NCBI GenBank assembly: GCA_037447605.1
Contig: CM074821.1
Location: 751,247-815,246, forward strand
Length of the DNA: 64,000 nt
Direction: 5' to 3'
DNA from: Zygnema circumcarinatum
Lineage: Eukaryota > Streptophyta > Zygnematophyceae > Zygnematales > Zygnemataceae
Shown: positions 40,378 through 48,080 of the stretch, piece after piece
How the letters are laid out: each line of letters starts with the position of its first letter
How positions within the stretch are numbered: the stretch's first letter is position 1
Program-made: the position numbers and the translations under genes
The notes under the pieces: generated by a model
Databases searched by the model: none
Told to the model about the DNA's origin: nothing
What the model saw: only the letters and a program-made list of their open reading frames with translations

Positions 40378-40523
40378 ATTTTTAGGGTTTAAGGTTTTAG
40401 GGTTGTAGGGTTTTAGGGGATTAAGGGTTTTAGGGTTTTAGGGTCGTTAGGGTTTAGAGTTTCAGGGTTTTTAGAGTCGTAGGGTTTTAGGGTTTAGGGT
40501 TTTAGGGGTTTTAGGGTGAAAGT
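40378..40523. repeat. Degenerate telomere-like tract
   Basis: About 18 units of TTTAGGG type with length variation (TTTTAGGG, GTAGGG), inside the 3' part of the hAT element. Confidence 0.8.
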
Positions 40524-40791
40524 TACTTTTCTCGAACTAAATGTCTGTCCCAAAGTCAGGCAAGCGGTCAACTGTAGTCAAAGACCGGCGATGCAGTGCA
40601 CGCATGCATGAAAGATGCGTTTGTTGAACAAACATGGAACGGACACTGCTTTTTCTGTATAATGTACGAATGTACGACAATTCGAATGCACGAGCGTTTG
40701 AAAAGTTGTTTTATTTAACGGCCTGAGTTTTCAAACTTCGAATTTTAAATATAAAAACTCACTCGGGCGGGCGTTTGAATTTCCATCGCTG

Positions 40792-41198
40792 GCGGCGGTA
40801 CCAGGGTGATTGAACCTTATTAGTGTCGACTCCTGCGTTTAGATCCGTATGTATCAAACGCCATCGAGAGTTCTATGCCATTTTCTCTCTGATTTTAACA
40901 TACAGTGTATTTCATATGTATTTATCGTCTTTTCTTCGTTTTTTTGCTAGTTAGACAAAGATTGATTATAATAATTAAAGCTTCAAGCCGTAAGGCAGCT
41001 CTAGGACACCTTATACTAGTCTCAAAATAGTTGTATTGAAAAATAGGTCCACAAGAGCAGTTTCAAGGGGGACGGTGAGGATGGGACATGTGTGCTGCTC
41101 CCTCCTCGCGATGTGCCTCACATCGATGACCTTCGCGGCTGCTTCTAGGGGCTGCGTTGTTGTGCCTAGGCGTAGTTTTCCGCTCTTAGCCTCTTTCT
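40792..41198. other. Non-coding spacer
   Basis: Between the hAT right end and the small MITE; A/T-rich at first, then mixed. No feature recognised. Confidence 0.35.
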
Positions 41199-41407
41199 AT
41201 TAGGGGGAGTCAGACCTTGACCATCGCTTACGAAATTCCCGAATTCCTTATACTAAAAGTCAAAGTTACGTGTACGAATTCCGGGTCGGGATTCGCGGCT
41301 TCGCCGTACACAGCCTTACCCGAAATGCGTACCTAGCCAATGCTTAATTCGCCCGACAGGCTTACGAAATTGATTTGGCGATGGTCAAGGTCTGACTCCC
41401 CCTATTG
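41199..41407. mobile_element. Small MITE, about 208 bp
   Basis: Inverted ends of about 28 bp: ATTAGGGGGAGTCAGACCTT... and its complement ending TCTGACTCCCCCTAT. No coding capacity. Confidence 0.85.
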
Positions 41408-41515
41408 TGCTTAGGTCCTTTGCGACCAGTCCCTCGTGGTTCCACATCATGCTTTCGTCCATGTACATTTGATGGCCTCGCCATCGTGGGTTCAATGAAA
41501 TTTTCCTCCCAAAAA
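41408..41515 (-). repeat. Dispersed repeat, copy 2 (inverted)
   Basis: Inverted copy of the 40084 repeat, wedged between the small MITE and the left end of the 41531 element. Contains GTGGGTTCAATG, vaguely like a Pol III B box, so a SINE origin is possible but unproven. Confidence 0.7.
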
Positions 41516-41530
41516 AAATAAATATATATA

Positions 41531-41861
41531 GGAGAACTATGTACCGCCCCCCTTTTTTGGTTATCCCGCCACTGTTTTTTTGAAATCCGGCCCTCCCATT
41601 TCGGCTATTCTGCCCCCCTCCCATTTTGGATATTTCGGGAGGAGATCGCCCCCCTGTTTTGAATATTTCTTTCCCGCCCCCTGCCCTCCCCCTCCCCTTC
41701 CCTCCCCTTCCCTGCCTGCCCCTCCCGTCCTCTCCCCTCCCCTCCCCTGCCCACCCCTCCCTTCCCCTCCCCTTCCCTCCCCTCCCCTCCCCTGCCCACC
41801 CAGAGCACAAGTGAGAGCAAAGGAGAGAGAGTAGAGGAGAGAAAGACTAGAAGAGAGAGAG

Positions 41862-41906
<45 letters not shown>

Positions 41907-42664
41907 GAGAGAGAGAGAGAGAGCAGAGTGAGAGCAGAGGAGAGAGACTACAGGAGAGAGCAAAGGAGAGAGAGACTAGAGGAGAGAGCACAGGAGAGAG
42001 CAAAGGAGAGAGAGAGAATGAGCAGAGGAGAGAGTAGGGGAGAGAAAGACTGAGGAGAGAGAGAGAGAAAGAGAGAGAGAGAGAAGAGAGAGCAAGCAAG
42101 CAAGCCAACCATTACATCATGCCAGAGCTTCACACCCACCAAAAGAAAAAGGATGAAAAGGGAATAAAAAGTTCCTAAATATAGAAAAACTCGCAAACCG
42201 AGAGGAAGAAGGGAAGGGAGGGGTGGGCAGGGAGGGAGGGAGGGAAGGGGAGGGAGGGAGGGGAGGGGTGGGCAGGGGAGGGGAGGGGAGGGGTGGGCAG
42301 GGGAGGGAGGGAGGGAAGGGTAGGGAGGGGAGGGGGTGGCAGGGGAGGGAGGGGAGGGGAGGGGAGGGAGGGGAGGGGTGGGCAGGGGAGGGAGGGAGGG
42401 AAGGGGAGGGGAGGGGTGGGCAGGGAGGGAGGGAGGGGAGGGAAGGGGAGGGGAGGGGTGAGGACGGGAGGGGAGGGCAGGGAAGGGGAGGGAAGGGGAG
42501 GGGGAGGGCAGGGAGCGGGAAAGACATATTCAAAACAGGGGGGCGATCTCCTCCCGAAATATCCAAACAATGGGAGGGGGGCAGAATAGCCGAAATGGGA
42601 GGGCCGGATTTCAAAAAAACAGTGGCGGGATAACCAAAAAGGTGGGGCGGTATATAGTTCTCCT
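41531..42664. mobile_element. Modular-TIR element, about 1.13 kb
   Basis: Arms 41531-41680 and 42520-42664 are inverted copies: GGAGAACTATNTACCGCCCC, TTTTTGGTTATCCCGCCACTG, CCCATTTCGGCTATTCTGCC, CGGGAGGAGATCGCCCCCCTG. Each arm is a tandem series of C-runs and TTTTGGATAT-like modules. The interior is CT-rich on the left and GGGAG-rich on the right, so the hairpin extends inward. No protein-coding gene. Confidence 0.88.
42195..42520. repeat. (GGGAG)n/GGGAGG purine tract
   Basis: Over 300 bp of G-rich purine repeat in the right interior of the 41531 element; the long Gly/Arg reading frames are artefacts. Confidence 0.9.
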
Positions 42665-42926
42665 ATATATATATATAGAAATAAGTTTAGGAGAATGATA
42701 GACCCTCCCCCCTTCTTGGATATCCACCCCTCTTTTCGGGAAATTTCGCACTTCCATTTTGGCTATCCACTCCCCCTGTTTTGGATATCGCGCCCCATAT
42801 TTTCTCCTTCTCACACATAAGGGCAACGTCCGCGAACACTTCCACAGCGAGAGAGAGATAGCAAAGCATAGCAGAGAGAGAGAGATAGCAAAGCATAGCA
42901 GAGAGAGAGAGATAGCAAAGCATAGC

Positions 42927-42957
<31 letters not shown>

Positions 42958-43624
42958 AAAGCAAAAGCTTTACTTTGCTTCTCTTTCGCGGGCATGTTGA
43001 AATTTATCCTGCTTATGCCAGCTGCACCTGACTTATCAAGGAACCTTCAATAAAGTACTATCAAAGCTCGCACTATGACATTGACATGTGTTCTGCTCTT
43101 CTAAAATGTCGACATTCTGTCGCTGAAATTTTAGGGTTCAGATTCACTCGGGACTGGGCTAAAAAGGTATCCAAATGATATGAAAGCAAAAATACGTACG
43201 CTATTTTGTTACTTCAGTTAAAAACTTTCATTCTCGGAGCATGGAATTTGGCTTCCCTCAAACTACAAATTGTGCAGTTTGAATAGTTTTGAAGCTGGAA
43301 TAATTACGATTTAGGGTTAGGGTTACGGTTAGGGTCAGGCGCTTCAGAGCATAGGAGATTTGAAAGAAGGATTCGGGGTCCAAAACAAAGATTTTGGGGT
43401 TCAGGGGGTCTGTTATGGCGCAGATGATAGGGCAAGCGCAGGTGGATGCTTCATTCACGTATTCAGGTGACACTCCTGCCGATCATGGCTCCCAAAACAG
43501 GGAAGATGTCACCATTTCATGAGCTCAAAAAAGAAAAAAGAAAAAAGAAAAAAACTGAAAAAGTGGGCAGAAAAAGTCGCCTTTTGTGTGGGCATTTTTT
43601 CCTCTAGAACCTTCCTGTGCTTCT

Positions 43625-44485
43625 GCTTCCCCCATTCCCCCCCTCCCCCACCCCCTCCCCTCTCCCTCTCCTGTATTTCTCCCTCTCGGCCCACAACCTT
43701 CAACTTTCCCACTCTCCGTCTCTCTTCTCCTCCCCTCATCTCCTTGTCGCCCCTCTTCCTCTCCCTCTCCCTTCCCTCCCCCCCGCCTCTCTCTCTCCCC
43801 CCTCCCAACACCCCCCTCCTCCCTCCCTACAACCCTCTCCCCCATAACCTTTCCCCTTCCTCCCCCCTCCCTCCCCCCTCCCACCCCCATCCCTCCCCCC
43901 ATTCCCTCCCCCTCCCTCCCCCCTCCCCATTCCCTCCCCCATTCCCTCCCCCTCCCTCCCCCTCCCTTCCCCATTCCCTCCCCCTCCCTCCCCTCCTCCC
44001 CCACCCCCTCCCCTCCCTCCCCCTCCTCCCTCCCCCCTCCCTCCCCTTTCCTCCCCTTCCCTCCCCCTTCCCTCCCCTCCCTCCCCCTTCCCTCCCCTTC
44101 CCTCCCCCTTCCCTCCCCCTTCCCTCCCCTCCCTCCCCCTCCCTCCCCTTCCTCTCCCCCTTCCCTCCCCTTCCCTCCCCTTCCTCCCCTTCCCTTCCTT
44201 CCCTCCCCCTCCCTCCCCCTTCCCTCCCCCTTCCTCCCCTCCCTCCCACCATTCCTCCCCCCCCTCCCTCCCCCCTCCCTCCCCCTTCCCCTCCCCTTCC
44301 CTCCCCTCCTCCCCCTTCCCTTCCTTCCCTCCCCCTCCCTCCCCCTTCCCTCCCCTTCCCTCCCCTCCCTCCCACCATTCCCTCCCCTTCCCCCTCCTCC
44401 CCCTCCTCCCTCCCCCCTCCCTCCCCCTTCCCCTCCCTCCCCTTCCCTCGCCCTTCCCTCCCCCTCCCTCCTCCCTCTTCCAATG
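43625..44485. repeat. Pyrimidine-rich CCCT/CCCCTT tract
   Basis: About 860 bp of C/T-only DNA, probably old intron or spacer just before the ornithine cyclodeaminase pseudogene. The long Pro/Ser or Gly/Arg frames are artefacts. Confidence 0.9.
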
Positions 44486-44508
44486 CCTGTTGCATGAGCA
44501 CATGCAGG

Positions 44509-45765
44509 TCTCATAGAGAAGTTGCGAAAAGCCTTTTCTTGTTCCCATACGTACCAAGTCCCTGCGCGTCATCATCACACAGTTGCAACATCCGACGGTC
44601 CGGATGGAACGCTCCTCCTCATGCCCACGTGGACCAATCACAGCCCGACAGGTGGCGCATGCTCCCCTTTCACTTCCAAATGAACATCTTCTTTCTGCGA
44701 AAAGGATATTCTTTTTGCTTGCTCATTCCTGTCAAAAATGCGCCTTTCTATGAATTTTCTTGACCACGCTCCCTGTCATGACATCCATTTTCCATTTGTG
44801 AGAACAATTTCTTTTTTCTTTTGCCCTCCCCCCTCTTCACCTGTTTCTCTCTCAGTCTTTTGGTCGGATAGGTTTTATGGGCGTCAAGCTTGTTACAGCA
44901 TTTCCAGGAAATTCAAATCGAGGTTTTCCAGCCATCATGGGCTCCTATTTTCTCTGCTCCGCTGAAACCGGCGAACCGTTAGCTGTTATCGACGAAACTA
45001 CGTTAACTGCATGGAGAACAGCGTGTGCGTCGGCTCTTGCAGCAGATTACCTTGCAAGGTACTTGTTTTGGACACTCCTTTTCTTTGATCTCTCACCCCT
45101 CCATTATATGAACATATCACAGAACTGTCTCTGTGGAATTTCAGGAAAAAACCGGAAATTTTAGTGATGGTCGGAGCCGGGACCTTATGGCTTCCTATTT
45201 AATTAAAGCACATGTATCCGTCAGAAAGACAATTCGAGAAATCTTGATCTTGAATCGGACCCATGTGAACGCTCTATCTTTGGCATTGAGACTTAAGGAA
45301 GAGAACTGCCCCCTCTTGAAAGACGTTCAGATTCGAGCTATTTCCAACCTCGAAGACGCCGTTCGCATTGCAGATGTGGTTTCTTTTGCCACTCTCTCAG
45401 AGAAGCCAATCGTGAAAGGGGAATGGCTAAAAAAGGGGGTCCATATAGACCTTGTTGTGTCCTTCAAAAGGTCTATGTGAGAGGTGGATGACTTAGCGGT
45501 TCAGAAAAGTAAATTTTTTGTGGATACAACGGAAGGGGCATTGGAAGAAGCGGGGGATTTGGCGGATCCGTTGTCTCGGGGGGTTATTAAGACTGAAGAT
45601 ATTATCGGGGAATTGAGGGATTTGACGAGTGGAAGCACGGCGGGTCGATTGCATGAAGCTGAAATTATTTTATTTTAGGGTTTTTAGGGTTTTTAGTCTG
45701 TTGGCTATGCTTTGGAGGACCTCGTGGCGGCAGAACTCGTCTATGAGCAGGTGTTTGCACAATGA
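44509..45765 (+). pseudogene. Ornithine cyclodeaminase/mu-crystallin family pseudogene
   Basis: Recognisable parts: [34 protein letters not shown] (from 44509); exon 44856-45058 with GVKLVTAFPGNSNRGFPAIMG and TALTAWRT-like segment; exon from 45145 with ILVMVGAGTL. Lesions: one base is missing at about 45187 inside the NAD-binding GAG loop (the frame resumes as MASYLIKAHVSVRK); TGA at 45478-45480 where the family has a sense codon; and an in-frame 21-bp telomere-like insertion at 45676-45696 that adds three TAG codons before SVGYALEDLVAAELVYEQ. The family's first exon was not found. Introns are kept, so this is not a retrocopy. It lies between inverted arms of the candidate composite element. 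Confidence 0.82.
45676..45696 (+). repeat. Telomere-like insertion in the pseudogene
   Basis: Three TAGGGTTTT-like units replace about one codon between EIILF and SVGYALED, each giving an in-frame TAG. Confidence 0.75.
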
Positions 45766-46395
45766 CTAAGTCTGTGCATATTTTTTTTCTATAGATCCAA
45801 CTAGGCCTTTAGTTTCAGTTTTAACTTTGTAGGTTAAGAAGTTAGCATAGTCCTTTAGTCTCCGTTTCTCTCTTTTTGTTTAAAAACTTGAATTGGTCTT
45901 TTACAGGTTAAGTGATGCAGGATTCAGTATGTAGGCTGTAAGTGATGTAAGTGGTTTGCTTAATTGTATGTAGTTTTTGAGAAATCACTCTGCTGTTGTA
46001 GAAAACAGCTTTATACGGAAAAGCGTGTTTACTTTCAGCCTCATCTTTGACTTTTATCCAAGACTTTCCGGTTTGCTGTTAAAAACTGGGTCCTATATGG
46101 GAGCAAACTTTTTTTGGGGTTTGTAGGCCATCTTGATGCCAATCCCCGGCCCTGAGATGGGTCCTAAGGCCCTAATGCCATGCAAGAATGGCGCACATTT
46201 GTACATGCCATCCATGTCCATCTCATGAGTTCAAACCCAAACGAGCTTGCATGCATGCCCAACACCCAAACAAAAAATCTCTAATTGTAGTCTGCAGTTT
46301 GCTTTTCAACCTTTTTTTTGGGTACCGTTCCTCCTTTCCCATAGCCATTTCTTTTCTTTTGAGCCTTTTGACAACTTTTGATTAGACAACAAAGA
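45766..46395. other. Non-coding spacer
   Basis: Follows the pseudogene; no gene, inverted repeat or motif recognised. Confidence 0.35.
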
Positions 46396-46500
46396 AAGGA
46401 AAATGATACCCCGCACCCCCATTTTGGATATCCCCCCCCTGTTTTGAATTTCCCGCCCTCCCATTCTGGATATACCCCCCCACCCCCTTTCCTTTTCACT
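46396..46500. mobile_element. Solo arm of the modular-TIR family
   Basis: GGAAAATGATACCCCGCACC, CCCATTTTGGATATCCCC, CTGTTTTGAATTTCCCGCC, CCCATTCTGGATATACCCC: same module series as the arms at 41531 and 42690, without a nearby partner. Confidence 0.65.
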
Positions 46501-46527
46501 ATTGATTGCAACAAAAGAAAATGGGAT

Positions 46528-46630
46528 TTGCATTGATCTCACGATGGCGAGGCCATCAAATGTACATGGACGAAGTCAGCATGGGGAACCACGAGGAACT
46601 GGTTACAAAAGACTTAAGCACAAAAGAAAA
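46528..46630 (+). repeat. Dispersed repeat, copy 3
   Basis: GCATTGATCTCACGATGGCG, CCATCAAATGTACATGGACG, GGGGAACCACGAGGAACTGG, AGCACAAAAGAAAA: same family as 40084 and 41408, here directly after the solo arm, as copy 2 directly precedes a full arm. Confidence 0.75.
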
Positions 46631-46811
46631 AAACTAAGAGCAGAAACTTACCACTAAGTACAACAACGCAAGAAACTTACCCCTAAGCACAACAACGCAA
46701 CCCTGAAGCAGCTGCAAAGCTCACCAATGTGGGGCAACTGCACTCTTTATTTTAGTTATTTTAGGGTTAGGATCGTGGGTCATAAAGACAGGGAAAAGCA
46801 TTCCTTTCGTT

Positions 46812-47627
46812 TTAATTAGGGCAAGTTCTTAAGTTGTGGCCTGGTTGCTTACAATTGGAACATTTGTTACCCTCAATGTTGTCGGATTGGCTCTTGTCCC
46901 CGTTGATTGCCAGACTACACTCGCCAGTAGGTCGACCTCGTTTTTTCGTAACCGGGTGAGGGTTCTGCAACTGCAGTGGTTCGGCAGCCAAAAGTTCATC
47001 TACCTTCGACGCAAGGACCAAAGCTGCTGAGGAATCGATTGCATAAAGCTTGCTTGTCAATTCCTTGATTGTCTTTGCTCGTGGTGATAACGATGGTTCA
47101 ATTTCAAGGGGTCTTGTTTCTTCCACAATAGGGGTTCGACCAACCAAATCTCTCCTCATTGCAGCGATCTCATTGTACACCACCCTTTTTGTCGTATGCT
47201 GGTTCTTGAACTCGGATTGGAGGGTAAACATTATGGCTGAAATACTGGCTCCGTTTTGTGCCATCTCTCGAACACATTCCTTCTCGCGAGTATTCAAGCG
47301 CCTCTTCTCGGCGTACTCAGGGGAAATGACGTGGTTGTGCTCTTCAACGACTGATTTTACAACCCACATCTCCCTCTTCTTAGAAAACGTCGCCTTGATC
47401 TTGAAAGGGCAATTTTTCAAGCGGCTGGAGGTATGCCTCTTCTTGCTACTCTCTTCTCGGCCTTTATCCTTGTAGGTCCCCCCGCGAAAGCATTGCAGGT
47501 AGACTCGGCGGCTGTCGCTATGCGAGCCGATCTTGATGTGAAATCCTTCGTGCTCGTAGTGCTCGGTCATGACTTGTATAAGCTCATCGCGGGTCTCATA
47601 CTCAGTTGGTAGCACTTCTGTGGACAT
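46812..47627 (-). CDS. FAR1-like DNA-binding protein with zinc knuckle, no transposase domain
   Basis: Single exon, 271 residues, ATG at 47627. Residues about 10-100 fit the FAR1/WRKY-GCM1 fold of MULE transposases and FAR1 factors: EGFHIKIGSHSD, NCPFKIKATFSKKREMWVV, EEHNHVISPEY. A helical middle follows, then a basic RGRP patch (KKRGRPTGE) and a terminal CCHC knuckle CSNCKQPGHNLRTC. The MULE DDE catalytic region normally between these is absent, so it cannot transpose by itself. The gene starts just inside the right arm of the candidate composite element, which suggests an internally deleted MULE-type protein, or a regulator derived from one. Confidence 0.82.
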   Translation of the reverse strand: MSTEVLPTEYETRDELIQVMTEHYEHEGFHIKIGSHSDSRRVYLQCFRGGTYKDKGREESSKKRHTSSRLKNCPFKIKATFSKKREMWVVKSVVEEHNHVISPEYAEKRRLNTREKECVREMAQNGASISAIMFTLQSEFKNQHTTKRVVYNEIAAMRRDLVGRTPIVEETRPLEIEPSLSPRAKTIKELTSKLYAIDSSAALVLASKVDELLAAEPLQLQNPHPVTKKRGRPTGECSLAINGDKSQSDNIEGNKCSNCKQPGHNLRTCPN

Positions 47628-47689
47628 TGCAAAGAGAGAGGGAGAGAGGAGAGAAGAGGAGAGCGGGGGAGGGGAGGGGAGGGGAGGGG

Positions 47690-47823
47690 ATATCTCCTGC
47701 AGGGGGGACTGGATAGCCAAAATGGAAGTGCGAAACGTCCCGAAAAGGGGAAGGGATATCCAAAAAGGCGGGGGGGGGGGGGGGGNNNNNNNNNNGGGGG
47801 GGGGAGAGGGTATATCACTATCC
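47690..47823. mobile_element. Right arm of the modular-TIR family
   Basis: Inverted counterpart of 42690-42800; modules TTGGATATCC, TTCGCACTTCCATTTTGGC on the complement. Contains a G-run and the N gap 47786-47795. Confidence 0.75.
47786..47795. other. Assembly gap (10 N)
   Basis: Ten N inside a poly-G run; true length unknown. Confidence 1.
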
Positions 47824-47954
47824 AAAAAAAAAAAGAAATACTGTACAACAGTTGAATATTTGTACGTTTTTTCTTGTACAGTACTTTTTTCGTACGTTCG
47901 TATGGATGGCCGTACGGCCCTCGACCGTAAAAGTTTGGGGGGCTTTCCAGCAGT

Positions 47955-48022
47955 GCGCCACGTGGAGCTCTTTGAGCACGCCACGTGGCACTTCCTGAGA
48001 GCAACGGGATGCCACGTGGCAG
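47955..48022 (+). promoter_or_regulatory. Triple CCACGTGG box upstream of the GT61 gene
   Basis: CCACGTGG at about 47958, 47981 and 48012, 70-120 bp before the GT61 ATG. G-box words bind plant bHLH/bZIP factors; the role here is inferred. Confidence 0.6.
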
Positions 48023-48080
48023 CGCTTGGGCATGCCCTTCTCCCCTCCCCCTCAGGGCCCCTATCTAGACCCCGCAAGCC

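Larger units (their letters stand above)
36566..40791 (+). mobile_element. hAT transposon, about 4.2 kb
   Basis: Left end TAGGGATGGGCGGGCG and right end CCATCGCTG (complement CAGCGATGG) are imperfect inverted ends typical of hAT. The word GGGCGGGCGTTTGAATTT occurs near both ends, in the same orientation. It contains an apparently intact transposase gene. No clear 8-bp target duplication was found, so the exact ends are provisional. Confidence 0.65.
42690..47823. mobile_element. Candidate composite TIR element, about 5.1 kb
   Basis: Left arm (42690-42800) reads GGAGAATGATAGACCCTCCC, CTTGGATATCCACCCCTC, TTCGCACTTCCATTTTGGCT, ATCCACTCCCCCTG. The complement of the right arm (47690-47823) reads GGATAGTGATATACCCTCTC, TTGGATATCCCTTCCCC, TTTCGCACTTCCATTTTGGC, ATCCAGTCCCCCCTG. 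The arms are thus inverted relatives, enclosing the ornithine cyclodeaminase pseudogene and the FAR1-like gene. The right arm contains an N gap. It could instead be two separate elements that happen to face each other. Confidence 0.5.

Noticed and set aside
41408-41515. tRNA or SINE from a GTGGGTTCAATG B-box-like word
   Set aside because: No matching A box or cloverleaf could be drawn; kept only as a dispersed repeat.
43519-44763. 414-codon proline-rich frame and opposite glycine-rich frames
   Set aside because: C/T-only DNA is open in several frames by composition; only the tail past 44509 matches a protein family.
46812-48077. FAR1 frame extended N-terminally to 421 codons
   Set aside because: The extension runs through the TIR arm and the N gap; the ATG at 47627 is the first sensible start.
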